Origin: Tubulanus polymorphus
Taxonomy: Eukaryota > Nemertea > Palaeonemertea > Tubulaniformes > Tubulanidae
Reading direction: 5' to 3'
DNA: 64,000 nucleotides
Assembly (NCBI RefSeq): GCF_964204645.1
Contig: NC_134028.1
Location: 9,651,001 to 9,715,000 of the forward strand
Part shown: piece after piece, positions 12,837-24,625 of the stretch
Layout: each line of letters opens with the position of its first letter
Numbering within the stretch: the stretch's first letter is position 1
Made by a program: the position numbers and the translations under genes
The notes under the pieces: generated by a model
The model's database searches: none
What the model was told of the DNA's origin: nothing
Seen by the model: the letters and a program-made list of their open reading frames with translations, nothing else

Positions 12837-13447
12837 TATTGAGATTTGCGTGATTATTATTAGGGTTTCTGCTGCCTCAGCCTCTGCTGGAAATCAACTA
12901 TAGGCGATCGACAATCGGCATTCCCGCACAACCGAGAAAAAACGTATCTGGACTAGCAATTGATTCTCGAAAAAACGTATTCGGACTAAAAACGGCATGT
13001 ACGTTATGAATGGTACGTACGCACGCGCGCGACTGTGAAAAACGCTAGATGCATGCATTTCAAATAGCTTCAGTCCGTTGTTTTGTTCGCGGATATTAAT
13101 ATTACAAATATTCGATAGGTTTTATCTATTTATTGTACGCATTTTCATATGGAATTGAATTGGTCCGGTCAATTAGGCCGTAGATGTTCCGCTTCTGTTC
13201 CGCATTTGCAGTCTTACTGATTAGCGTCAGAAAATGTCAGCATCGTGTTACCTTGTCGTCACCTATATTAACAGGCCTAAAGTCAGTTAAAAGGTGCGAT
13301 TCAAGAATAGGGGACTATAGCAATATATATGTAGTGATAGTAATCAATTAAGTAATTATATTAGTAATTGATAATGATGATATATAATGATAGTAACGTA
13401 TATAGTTATTAATGATGATTAGGGAACTAAACCTAAACCTAACCCTA

Positions 13448-13880
13448 GGGGAACAAATCAGAGTGTCAATTAATGTTTTTGTGTTCTTCAGATTAACCCA
13501 CCACAATTAATCGAATTGGTTCTCCTCTGATTGGTTCCCCTAACCTATACCTCTAAACCTAACCCCGACCAGTGCCAGGAAAGCGCGGAGATATAGAGGT
13601 GAAACCGAGAGCAATCGTCGGTCCGCCCAGGTAGCTCAATCGGTAGAGCAGTCGTCCGGCAAACGAAAGGTCCGGTGTTCGAGTCCCGGTCTAGGTGGTG
13701 GATTGCTTTTCGGTATCCCTAACTCTAATATCTTCCGGCAGGTGGAGTTAGCCGGCTTTCCCGCTGCCAGTGTCACAGTGGGGTTCTGAAAAGATATCAG
13801 TTAATTACTCTCGATTATTTGTGGTGGGTTAATCTGAAGAACACAAAAACATTAATTGATACTCTGATTGGTTCCCCTAA
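13448..13880. mobile_element. Fold-back element with ~60-bp inverted ends enclosing a SINE-like unit
   Basis: GGGGAACAAATCAGAGTGTC at 13448 and onward for about 60 bp is matched in reverse complement up to 13880 with only a few changes. A piece of the right-hand flank (CTGATTGGTTCCCCTAACC) also occurs inside at about 13527. The interior holds a tRNA-like head at 13625-13696 and a tail. The outside carries degenerate CCTAAACCTAAC repeats on both sides. Confidence 0.65.
13625..13696 (+). repeat. tRNA-like SINE head
   Basis: GCTCAATCGGTAGAGC forms a D-arm/A-box and GGTGTTCGAGTCCCGG a T-arm/B-box. The outer seven bases pair only in part with 13690-13696. The anticodon loop would be CCGGCAA, lacking the usual T33, and there is no clear 3' terminator. 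I read it as a tRNA-derived SINE head rather than a working tRNA gene. Confidence 0.5.
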
Positions 13881-13991
13881 CCTATACCTCTAAACCTAAC
13901 CATCCTAACCACATTCTTGAATCTTACCGCCATTATAGCCTGTAGCTAGTGAATCGGATGTTTAGTATTGATAGAGCGAACCTGCCAGCGA

Positions 13992-15175
13992 CTAACAAGG
14001 CATCTGATGTGATTGGCTTAATACATAGACTGGTGAATACATAGACTGGTGGTACATAGACACAGCGGCAAATTGTCCACTAAAGAAATCTTGGTGTGAT
14101 AATAGACTAATGAAGGGTCTTCCCATTTTCTCTTGCCTGTAATTCGAAAGCACGAACACATTAAATGTCCAGTAATTGCAAATAATGGGTGAATTTTGCC
14201 CTTTTAGCTGATAACGATAAGCTTGACTACGAACAGTATCATACGATTTAATCTCTTTAAAGACCTTATGGGTTAAGGAATAGTCATCAGCAGCTGTAGC
14301 CGCTTCATTTAAATCATAAATCTTTTGTTCATCCAAATAGGTTTTGACTTCCACTGGTCCACATTGTTTGAATTCTTACATAAGCAATAACTGTCACAAT
14401 TTGTCAAAATCGCTTTTAACTAATTTAGAATCACACCACCGAGTGAACAAGGTTTCTTTTTCCCAAGCAAATATATTTCATTTTCAACCTTTTTACGATA
14501 TCTGAACCGCTGCCGATAGGCTTCTGGAACTAATTCATACGCTTTAAGAATACAAGATTTCACAATTTCATAATCATATGACAGCTCAGATGTAAGCGAC
14601 GAATACGCTTTTTGAGCCTTCCCAGTAAAAACACTCTGGAGTAGCAAATGCCAGTTTTCCTGCGGCCAATTTAGATTAAGCACGACTTTTTCAAAATGCG
14701 AAAAATACTTATCTTATCTATGTCGGAATCTTGGAACTTCGGAACCAAACGCATATGACGTGTAACATCGAAGTGTAGATGACCCGAATGTAGATGATTC
14801 GACTGACGACTGGTCTCAACTTCACGGAGACGAATTTCCATCTCTCTAAGTTGTAGCTCATGTTGCTCCCGTTCATCTTCCCGTTCATGACCCCGTTTGC
14901 GTTGTTCAGCTTCAAATTCCAGCTCCATCTTTCGAATTTCGTAGGCATGGTCAAAAATTGGTTCTACTTCATACTGTTGAAAGAAACCCTTCAAAACGAG
15001 ATAACTGTCTATGACTTCCTTAATATCCGATTTTAGCATAGACAATTTAAAACTGAGTTCATAAAACGTGGCAGCATCCAACAACTCTTTTTTTTAGTAA
15101 AGAGTCCTAAAGCCTCCCTCGTAGGAGAACTAATAAAAGTCTCTATCGCAGTCATTTGACTCGTAGAAATGCTAT
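13992..15175 (-). pseudogene. Ty3/gypsy-type retrotransposon gag fragment
   Basis: On the minus strand a start region near 15170 (MTAIETFISSPTREALGL) is followed, after an 8-T run at 15088-15095 that shifts frame, by a Glu/Arg-rich coiled coil (EREDEREQHELQLREMEIRL). Next come HMRLVPKFQDSDIDK and, in another frame, LNLNWPQENWHLLLQSVFTG and ILKAYELVPEAYRQRFR. This is the gag/capsid-like layout of gypsy-class elements of aquatic animals. A further piece (EVKTYLDEQK, AATAADDYSLTHK) follows after another shift. No pol remains. At least three frame changes show it is dead. Confidence 0.7.
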
Positions 15176-15604
15176 CGGGATCAGTAAAACGGAAAAAAAA
15201 TCTCTACAATACCTCAAACTGAGGAAATCCTGATTCCGGAGTTCTGTTGAAAAGTTGACAGTCGTCGACAACAAAAAGCAATTCAAAATGTACGGATCTT
15301 CCAATTGCGGAACGAAACGGCAAGGTTTCCCGGAGGAGTTCCCAATTTCTGTTACGGCCTGAAAAAAGCCAAACTACAAACACAACTCGGAAGACCACCA
15401 TCTACATAACACCAACTGCTTAATTAAACAGAGCTCAACTGAACTGCTGAATATCAACCGAATGAACATATATACAGGAAACAACAATAGAAGAATACAA
15501 ACGGAGATTACAGCTTACAATATTCACAATGAACACTGACATACGACGAAATAGTGAAATAGGAATTTGAAAACCAGTGATGCTAGACAAACATCGAATA
15601 CGTA

Positions 15605-15775
15605 ACACTGTAACAAGGTTTTTGATACGGTAAAATAAATTCAATAGCTCACGAGTATAATTGTATATATCGCTGGTTCATTTCATTCCATGATATCGGA
15701 TCAATTTATAAATTCTAACGCTGGGAAAAGCCCCTCGGTCGATGGAGATAACTGAATAGATAGGGATCGTTAACT
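15605..15775 (+). pseudogene. 3' UTR remnant of another metalloproteinase copy
   Basis: This segment aligns with the last codons and 3' flank of copy B (24425-24625). Both contain a CATACGGT-like block, AATAAAT, CAATAGCTCA, GAGTATAATTGT, TGATATCGGATCAA and GATGGAGATAACTGAATAG. No exons of that copy could be found upstream, where the gag fragment lies. It marks a lost or rearranged gene between A and B. Confidence 0.65.
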
Positions 15776-16864
15776 TTTGACGAAATCCATATCCATATTA
15801 GAACTACTCATTCCACACAATTGAAGTGACTGAATTACTAAAAATGTAGTTGTATTCGTTATTCATAGGGCTCGCGCGAGCAAACCAAAAGTTATGAATT
15901 CTCGCGCGAGAAGATAAAAAAACGGGCCAATCTAAAATTTAGTTTATCGTTGCTCTAGCTGTACAGGCCTTTTTTTACTATGGTCCAAATCAACCACCAA
16001 CCAGAAACGTATTCGTATGTGTGCGTACGATCGAAGCTGCCGAGGCACGTTCAAGCGCAGAATTGTACGTGATATGCCGGGCCCGGCAACATTTCTAAAA
16101 GCCTGGCCCGGCCTGACTGTACAGGACGGTTGACATTAGATGCCCTACACGCCAGTTTGGTCATGACTGTACAGAACGGTTGACAGACACCTGCGCACAT
16201 AATTTTACAACCAAATTGAAATAAGATGATGACGATGATGATATGATGATAATCCAACACGAATTTGCCCGGGGCTGAAAACAGCAAACTCATAACACGG
16301 AGGAAAAATACTGCGGTGAATAGATCTCAAAGGTTATACACCGTGTTAAAGTACTGTTTTGGCAGTTCGAAATATTGACATGATAATCCACAGACGTATC
16401 TACGCACTGGGACTCATGAGAATCAAAAAGAAATTATGTACAAAAATGACAATAAAAGGCAGATGAAGTGATTGCCATACTTCTGTTATGGTTGACAGAT
16501 TAATGCCACCTCTGCTCATCGTTAACTCTGGCTGTCGACCGTCAAACTATCAACTGCTGTGAACAGTGACCCAAGAACGCAGTGTTACTCTACACGCATA
16601 CACTATGTTTGCCGTATACTGGACTAGCGCCCCATGAAGTTAGTTTGACGATGGACGAATCGTAGGAGCTCATTCTGTGAGGTTGGTTTGACAAATGCTA
16701 TCAAATGATACGAAGTAAAAACAAAAAAAAACATGATTACAAAAATGTATCGACGGAGTTAGTAGGAGATATACACGTAGTATCACCTTATTCATTCCAA
16801 TGATTATCAATACAGTAAATCGATAGGATACAATACTGCGGCAAATTCTAACAATCTGCCAACT
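15776..16864. other. Intergenic with two CTCGCGCGAG palindromes, no gene
   Basis: GCTCGCGCGAGC at 15870-15881 and TCTCGCGCGAGA at 15900-15911 are perfect palindromes 30 bp apart. A (GAT/ATG)-rich patch occurs near 16226-16250. Short repeats of GACTGTACAG(G/A)ACGGTTGACA lie at about 16114 and 16164. No coding potential is recognised. Confidence 0.4.
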
Positions 16865-16869
16865 TTAAA

Positions 16870-17235
16870 CAGGATCGATTGCAAGTTCAAGTGCGAATTC
16901 ATATACCTGACAGCTGTTCAGTATTATCATCATGAAGAACCAGATCGGCACTATGACTGAAATCATGTCCCATAAGTACTTTGTTATTCGCAGAAACACT
17001 TTCCTGTGCCTGTTGGACATTAATTCATGAATCTGAATAAAAGTATGCATTTTTAGGATATATTTGTTTAAATCATTGGTTGGCAAGATGCTAAATATAC
17101 GTATGGAAATATCATATAAGGCATTTCGTCAAATACTGGCATTATAATCTGCCGAGCGATATCTTTAGGTACAATCATAATTCACTAGGTTCATAAAGTT
17201 TGAATTACGAGTATCAAAATACTCGATCCAGGGAG
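16870..17235 (+). repeat. First part of the duplicated 5' flank of copy B
   Basis: It matches 5038-5200 and 5945-6280 (for example GAGCCAGATCGGCACTATGA versus GAACCAGATCGGCACTATGA). The match stops at ACTCGATC near 17228 and resumes at 20040, so an insertion of about 2.8 kb separates the two parts. Confidence 0.7.
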
Positions 17236-17389
17236 AAACACACTAGATAATTGGAAGGCTGGTGGTAAAGCAGTTGGTTGGGGTCTGATGATCGTAATAA
17301 TTTCTATTAATACAGTGTTTAGTACAACAGTACAGTACAGAAACAAAAAAAAACAAAGCAGCTTTCAAGTTATTACATTGTCATACGAC

Positions 17390-19060
17390 ATTAGCGAGTT
17401 GGGTAAACAAGGACAGTTAAAAGACGAGTTTTTTTTCTGGTAAAGATAATTTTGCATCGCATGCCACATGGTCTTTGTAAAAAATAATCTGACAGGTAAC
17501 GTTGTCTCAAATCATCACAAGGCATCACAATAAAGAATAAGATGAAATTCATTATCGATACGGTTACTGACACATTTATCACATTTTCTTTCCTCGCGTG
17601 GTGTATTGATATCTCGACCAGTTTCTATTGGCAAGTTGTGATTTGAGCATCTTAATTTACAAATTGTTACCAGTTGTCGAATCGGTAAAAAAAAGAAATG
17701 TTCTTGGCCCCAATCCGTTTCAAACAATCGGTTTGTTGAGCGTTTGCTAGACATTAGTTATGTCTGCATGCCACTCTTGTATAAATTGATCCTGCAAAAG
17801 TTGTTATGCCGTCAAGCTGATGAATCCATAAATCGCCAAGCCCCGAATTTTCTAAAATGGTTTTAACAAACGATAGCCATTTTGTTTCCATCTTATTCGA
17901 GTACTAGATAGGCCTAAATTTTACCAGATGTAATGTGTGATTGAGAATAAGCTTACCCCAAAACGTGATTACTTTTGCTTTAATACTAATTTCCATTGCG
18001 AAACGTCCCCTTTTGCCAAAAATCATGACATTAGGTGTTGGCTTTTTTCAGCTTAAGTATCAACGTACTTACAGAAAAAGGAAATGTAATCTTTCTATAC
18101 ATTGCAAATTTTCCTACCCAAAATTTCTGATTTAAATTTCAATATTTGTACAACCACCGCATCAAACTGGAGTGCAATGTCTTAAGTCTAACGATTGTTC
18201 CTTTAATTGTTTTGATAAAAGAAAACGCTATTCTTAGCATGCTAACATGCACTTTTTCTACATTTAGTAAACGAGGCATTATTATTAAGAATCGCACCAA
18301 GGTACCAACAATCTTTGGTGATAAGATTGGTCAATACTGACGAATAAATACCATAGCTTGTAGTGTTTTGAAGCAGAGTTAAGTGCTGCAGGTTATCGCA
18401 CTGTCAGCCAGTAAAATAGTGTCATCAGCGTACAATAGGACTAATAACTTCAGTCACATATTATTGGCGTTGTCATCTACTCTTGTCTTTGGCACCCATC
18501 TAAAAACAAATAATCTTAGAAATCATTAATGTATATGGAGATGAGTACTGGAGATTTCACCTTGACGTAGTCCAGTGTTGCTGTCAAAGTACTCTGGAGT
18601 TAGCCTATTGACCTTCACTGCTGACTTAATATGAGAATTTATATTTCTAAACACTTTGATGGACATTACCGGTTACACCCGTTGAAATTAACTTATGCCA
18701 TAGTGCTCTTCTGCATATTGTATCTAAGGCCTTTGCATAATCGATGAAGGCACGATACAGCTCCTTTTTATGGCTGAGAAAGTACAATGTAATCAATAAC
18801 AGCTTTTAAAGTAAATATTTGGTCACTTATACTTTGTTTTTTCTAGAAAACCTGCTTGGTTTTCATTAAGTAAATTTATTTTTTTCTAAAAAGTCGTTTA
18901 GCCTGCTATTCAAAGTGGAAGTAAAAAAGTTTCCCCATAAACTTAAGAGGGTAATTCCTCTATACTTGTTTGGATCGTCCGAGCGACCATGGTTCAGGGA
19001 TATTTCTAGACTCAAGAACCTTGTTACAAATAACTTTTAATTGTTATTAGTGTGATCCAT
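17390..19060 (-). pseudogene. Non-LTR retrotransposon (LINE) fragment, reverse transcriptase region
   Basis: Minus-strand pieces appear in the correct order for a non-LTR reverse transcriptase: DPNKYRGITL near 19000, YRAFIDYAKALDT near 18760, LLYADDTILLADS near 18440 with the YADD catalytic motif, and a C-terminal FETDWGQEHFFFLPIRQL...CSNHNLPIETGR...CDKC segment at about 17754-17540. Many stops and shifts separate them. It forms most of the insertion in the upstream region of copy B. Confidence 0.7.
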
Positions 19061-19117
19061 GTGTTTTTTTACCAGCACCCAGATCACAACGAACAGGTGA
19101 CATTTTGCCAATGCGTA

Positions 19118-19169
19118 AAGCCTGGCGCACACCTTTATACGATCAATCGCAAAGGTGTGCGCCGGGCTT
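19118..19169. other. 19-bp near-perfect hairpin
   Basis: AAGCCTGGCGCACACCTTT and AAAGGTGTGCGCCGGGCTT flank a 14-base loop, with one mismatch. It could be a tiny fold-back element or a structured RNA; no terminal duplication was identified. Confidence 0.5.
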
Positions 19170-20039
19170 GTTAACAATTCAATTCGTATTAACGCTATTT
19201 TGCCAATACTTTCGAGTTGTGCGACTTTGAAAATTCGAGTAAAGTGTGGAGAATAGTGTTAGAGAAAACAGAGCGGCCAGCGCAGTATTCGAACCTTAGC
19301 CAGCAAGTTACAAGCAAAGCAAGTTTCCATTAAAACCTAGAGGCTAATAGAATGCGCTTCAATTGCCCATGACACCGTTGAACTTAATGACCCTGATGGA
19401 CGCATTGTATTGTCACTGCGCGTGTGTCCTTTGTTGAATTGCATATTTCGCAATAGACGAAGACTGGCACAGACAGCAATGTTTATAATGATGACAGTAG
19501 TGTTTTTTCTTGGGTTATCCTATGAAGATTGATTGAATTGGATTGAATGGAATTGAAAACCTCCTACCCCTCAGTATTCTTACAAAACCGAACGTTCCTC
19601 ACTGACTACAAATTAGTAAAATAAGACGTCTAAAGAATTTTTAGAAATGGCCAAAATTTCAACTCGGGTGCGATCCCATTTTTATTTTACGGGTGTCAAT
19701 TGCTATAATCTGTTTGTAAACAGCCATTAAGGCTTCATGTTTCGTCTGCGAATTGTAATGCAACCACACCAACCTATATTTTTTTGACCGCTGTATGTAC
19801 ACTCAATCGGGACAGTTCCTCACTTAGCTTCCCTGCGTCATCACCATGTATCAACTTCGCCATAGCAGATCATATTGTACTTTAAAACCATAAGAGCTGA
19901 GATAATTGAAATTCATACACATCTTTTAAATCGCCAAAATACTGAGTGTGGCCATTTTTGCTTTCTGCAGCTACGTGTAAATCCGGCGCGGTGGCCAGAC
20001 CCAGTGGAATGGGGCCAATACGTCAATAGATAGTAGTAA

Positions 20040-20272
20040 TTGAGTATACGTACTTTGAAAAACGGTGTGCATAGTAACAATTTCTGTGGTCCTCAATACA
20101 GATTATAGATAGATATTATACGCTTAGGCTTAATTTGAAATAGCAGGTGGAGATTTGCAAAGCAACGAATAAAGCATTTTCAAACCCCAGAATCACAAGT
20201 GTTTTTGTCATTTCTGATTACGATGAATTCGTATATAACCGGGTAGTCTGTAGTGACAAACCCGCCCACAAA
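20040..20272 (+). repeat. Second part of the duplicated 5' flank of copy B
   Basis: It matches 6285-6539 closely, including ACTTTGAAAAACGGTGTGCA and the block before the start codon. The proximal promoter is therefore probably inside this conserved ~230 bp; no TATA box is obvious. Confidence 0.6.
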
Positions 20273-23200
20273 ATGTGTCGTAGAAACATGTTGTTGCTCT
20301 TACTCGTGTGCTCAGTTTTTACGTCGAAAGTTTTGGGTAAGCCAGTTGATTATTTTTATTTTTTTTCTAATTTCCCCAGGTTTGGATAATATATGAAATA
20401 TGTTTACTGTGGCATGATTGAATAGTTCAGGCCTCGAAGATAAGGGCCTAAAGAAAAAAACAAGCCAGTTGTTCTGAAGTTATCAGGAGATTGAGTATTT
20501 AGAATATAGGATGTCAAGGAAACCGGTTTGCATTATAACGACTTCACTACAATCCTACAATCCCTTTGGTTTGGCCTATCAAACGAATTGAGTAAACCGG
20601 TTAGGTCCGTAAGTAGAAAGTCAAAAATATAATCTATTCCATACATTTAGGTGTTGATGAGAAGAAGATATTGATTCGCGATGTAACGAAGCGAAGTTTG
20701 TCACAGTCTGAAATTCATCCGGAGCTCTTGACATTTCGATTAGAATTTCCCGAAGACAACGTTATCTTACATCTACAAAGACGAGACTCGTTAAATGTCC
20801 ACCAGGCACCGGTTTTTGTGACGGGCGATGATGGTGAATTAAAAAGGTTACAAAGAGAATTACCGGTAAATATTGTTTCAATCTGCAGGTAGGTTTGAAC
20901 TTCATTCAAAATTCTATTGTATAATCGTATATTGCGTATAGGAAAGCGTACCGTACCAGTCAATAGATAAAAGAGCTGCGGTTACTGTAACTACAAAACG
21001 ACTCGATAATGGACGCGTACAACGAAGCCTGGTTAGTTTTCAATAACTCCTTTGATGGAAATAAAACACGATAACTGCCAGATTATACGTTTATTGCTTA
21101 CGTATACTCCATCAAAGTGTGTCAATCGCTTTGTAGATGGGAACATTTGATGTGTATGGAGATGGAAATATATATGCTATTGAAAGATCTGAGCAATCAG
21201 TATCAGATGATACAAAAAGAGATGTTAACGATGAGGATCATGCGGTTATTCATGCTGTTACTAAACGAGCATTAAACAGTAATCCAGGTGATTCGCTTGT
21301 GTACAATAAATTCTTTAAAGCATTATCTCATTTATGAATCTTAATATATCCAAAACAGTTAGATCTCTTAAGTAAAGGAATAACGATTTTCGTCGTTGGA
21401 GTAACTCTCGTAACTCTCGTCGGAAAATGAGTACAGCTTTGATTCCAAAATCACGTTTCTAACGAGTTATATCTCGTCCACCAGGAATGTGATTTCCATT
21501 CATAAAATGAATGGGTATTTTCATAGATGGGTAGTCCTATGTCACCGCATTTAATAGTGAAGAACTTGAACAATTTTCGCTAAAGATGAAGTCAATATTC
21601 CCATTTATTTTTAGACGTTGTATTCGAAGCGATTCCATTTTGGCACGAAGAAACTAACATACAAAAGACTTACTACCTTGAACTATTTGTCATGATTGAT
21701 TACTCAACGCTTTTGCTGTAAGCTTTTATTCATGAACACCGTGCGGTCGTATGAATTTGCTCATAGAAACCAATGAAAATCTTATTATGTTTTAAGTTAT
21801 GATAAAGAGGTTGAGAATGCCATAGAACATTATTCACAAGTCGTTAACGGCGTAAGCATGTTTTTTTGTTATTTATCTGGTATTCGGTTTGGCTGTCTAA
21901 ACCTTAGCCATCTCCATTCCTTTTATATAATAGATATCGAAAATAGATACAAGAATTCATGAATTATATCGTTGTATACAATCATTTTAGATTGATCTAA
22001 TATTCGGCGCTATCAGCGATAGCGAGTTGCAAGTACGAATTCGCGTGACTGGTTTTTTCGTTGCTCAGGTAAGTACAGGGAACCCCGATATACCGCCCAC
22101 CGAAATGACGCCACCCCGCCTACCGCCAGGTTTTTCGATGTACTTCTCTATATACAAATATTACATAGTAAAACACAAGATATATACCGCCATACTCTCC
22201 ATACGGCCAAAATCGCTCGGCACTGATATGGGCGGTATATCGGGGGTTCACTGCATATCTTAAGACTTTCGACGATTTTGATATAATTATATATGTTATC
22301 AGCGATTATGTGAGTATCTGCGATCCTATGTTTCAAGAGCGCTAGATACGCCCCTTGGACAGATTCTAATCCACAGAAGATGCGCGGTCAAAACGGAGGT
22401 ATTGCGCTGGAAATTCGAAGCGTAAAGTCTAGCATAAAAAGGTGGTTAGCGGTAAGAAAGGATATACTTCCTCCGTACGACCATGTCCAGCTGTATACAG
22501 GGTATGTACATGGACCAGTACGAACTAAGTATGAACTATGTTAGATATTTAGATTAAGGCAAAATACTAAATGTAATCTAGAGACTATAATGTGTTCTTG
22601 GTGAATTTCAGAATACCATTGGTGTACATTGTTAAATCAGATGGCAGCATTAAAGGAGCTGCAGGTAACATTTAGTTGATTATTTTATCGAATTGCTTTT
22701 TTGGCAATTATAAGAATTTTTGTTAATTAGAGGGCTAACAGTCACATACAATCAATAGGGATAACGAATTGGGAATTGATCCAGATCCTTTTTATCTTCT
22801 AGGTGTATCAGGAAACATATGTAGTAACTCTGCGTCACTTGTTCGAGCGGCCCCGACGGATATTATTAGAACCGGCCCTGCTCATGAAATTGGACATAGG
22901 TATTCTATGTTTATCTCAAAGCCGGGAGTTCTATTTTAAGCGGGCAGTTCGTGGTGCGGTGGTTATCGTCACAACGTTCTATTCACCCCAAACAGCAACT
23001 GAATCGTACAATATCATATACATATAATTCATAAAAGTTATGTTATTTTGTAGATCGAAAAGAATGTATGATTTCTATGTAAAGAAAGAGATACAAACTA
23101 TTAAATGTAAATTATGTACAGATAGTATATTTCTATCACCTGTATATAGAAAACATAGATTCTTTTCAATCTTCTACAAAATGTAGATATTCCATGTATT

Positions 23201-24433
23201 TATATATGGTCATTTTTATTAGATTTTTAATGTTCAATCAAAGGTATATTATAATTGTTCTTCATATACAATAATAAGTGGTTGTGAATGTAGGTTTTCA
23301 TATCAAAGGTTGAAGACAAAGAAATGTCTGAGGAAGTGATATAATTTAATATTTCATTATTATTGTATCAATAGAAAAAAATCCCGCGAGGTGGGTCTCA
23401 ACTTCGTATTTTATTTCTTAATTGATAAAATAATGATACGTGAAATATTGAATTATTTCACTTTGTTTATTCTTATTTTTGACCCTTCGACCTTTGGTAT
23501 GAAAATCTACTTTCCCAGCTACCCATGTGTACCTTCTTTATATTATGAAGTATGGGAGCCAGTCATGATTATGGGCCTGAATGCCCCAGTCATATGGGTA
23601 GTGTGATGGGAGGTGGACCGCCTTATACATTCTCAAAATGTGCAATCAGAGAGATGAAAGCAAAATTGAAAAGACTCGACGAGTAAGTTTTGGTGATATA
23701 TATGAATTTCTATGAATGGAAACAAGGGTCACATATTGCCAAAACACAACATAAAGTGAGACCTGGATGCGTGCAATTGGGCAGATTTTTGTAACATCTT
23801 TCAGGTTAAACAAGAACTGTTTACTGAATAACGCGACAAATGAAAAGAAATACGCTGAAATAATTGAAAAACTACCTGGACAATTCTACAATGCTGATGA
23901 ACAATGTAAAATGAAAAATGGACCAGATTCGGTGAATTGTGTTTTTCGAGTACGTATTTACAAAATGTCGAGCGATGTGGAACCTAAGATAAAAGGCATG
24001 AATGATCGTAGGCTCATTAATTTCAAAGCAAACTTCCTAGTCTCTGGCCCACAGACCGTGTTTGAGAAAAAAAATTATAATCAAATCAAAGTTATTCGTA
24101 GTTGACCCGTGGGTATATATAAAGTCATCGACACACTCAGTTGCAATCGTAAAAAATGATTTACATTCTATTAAAATAGTATGCGAGGAGGTATAGCCGA
24201 TGCGAACGCCTTTCGTGCACAAATAAAAGTAAGAATTGTATAACAGGATATCAACCCCCGGCGTACGGGACCTCATGCGGGAACGGAATGGTAAAAGTCG
24301 TTCCTTGATGTGATAGATAAGAGTTGCATACGGTACATGTGTTAATGTTTGTATGTACATTCCTTTACTTTTTCATTTTCAGTGGTGCATCCGAGGTCAA
24401 TGTGTATTCGACGAGAAAGCGCCTTATCTGTAA
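20273..24433 (+). CDS. Secreted ADAMTS-like zinc metalloproteinase (M12B), copy B, 14 exons
   Basis: Exons: 20273-20336, 20651-20865, 20942-21031, 21137-21287, 21615-21717, 21797-21851, 21991-22068, 22338-22501, 22612-22664, 22803-22899, 23551-23682, 23805-23949, 24180-24290, 24383-24433, giving 502 residues. All exon lengths equal those of copy A except exons 5, 9 and 11, which differ by +9, +18 and -6 bases, all multiples of three. The frame stays open throughout. It has a signal peptide (MCRRNMLLLLLVCSVF), a propeptide, the zinc site HEIGHSMGASHD at about 352-363, the Met-turn SVMGGG and an ADAMTS-type cysteine-rich end (WCIRGQCVF). Exon 13 has diverged in its first codons but keeps its cysteines and both splice sites. 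The intact frame after much divergence suggests both copies have been under selection. Substrate unknown. Confidence 0.87.
22076..22253. mobile_element. MITE in intron 7 of copy B
   Basis: The ends CAGGGAACCCCGATATACCG and (complement) CAGTGAACCCCCGATATACC form inverted repeats of about 24 bp around a 178-bp element without coding capacity. A related end (CAGTCAACACCCCC...TGATATACCGC) occurs at about 25203. Confidence 0.6.
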
Positions 24434-24454
24434 CATCGTTTTTTCATACGGTGC

Positions 24455-24460
24455 AATAAA
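24455..24460 (+). terminator. Polyadenylation signal of copy B
   Basis: AATAAA lies 22 bases after the stop codon, in a block also conserved in the remnant at 15.6 kb. Confidence 0.5.
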
Positions 24461-24625
24461 TGCAATAGCTCAAGAGTATAATTGTTTTCGTTTATCACTA
24501 GTGCATTTCATACACTGATATCGGATCAAGGAATGGGTTTTTACAAGTCATCTCATCAATGAACGTTATAACTAGAGATACGTTAGCAATAGCCCCTCGC
24601 TCGATGGAGATAACTGAATAGATAG

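Larger units (their letters stand above)
11042..13427. other. Intergenic: 3' region of copy A, palindromes, no gene recognised
   Basis: About 11080-11125 resembles the 3' flank of copy B weakly, so the 3' UTR is diverged. The rest shows no convincing coding frame. Items of note are the E2F-like palindromes (11985-12085), a perfect hairpin at 12809-12836 and an AT-only stretch at 13320-13430. Confidence 0.45.

Noticed and set aside
13625-13696. Functional tRNA gene (anticodon GGC would suggest Ala)
   Set aside because: T33 is missing, the acceptor stem pairs only in part, no terminator follows, and the unit lies inside a repeat. A SINE head is the better reading.
24180-24290. Copy B as a pseudogene because exon 13 looked decayed
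   Set aside because: A consistent acceptor at 24178-24179 gives an exon of exactly the same length as in copy A, with the cysteines kept and the frame open.
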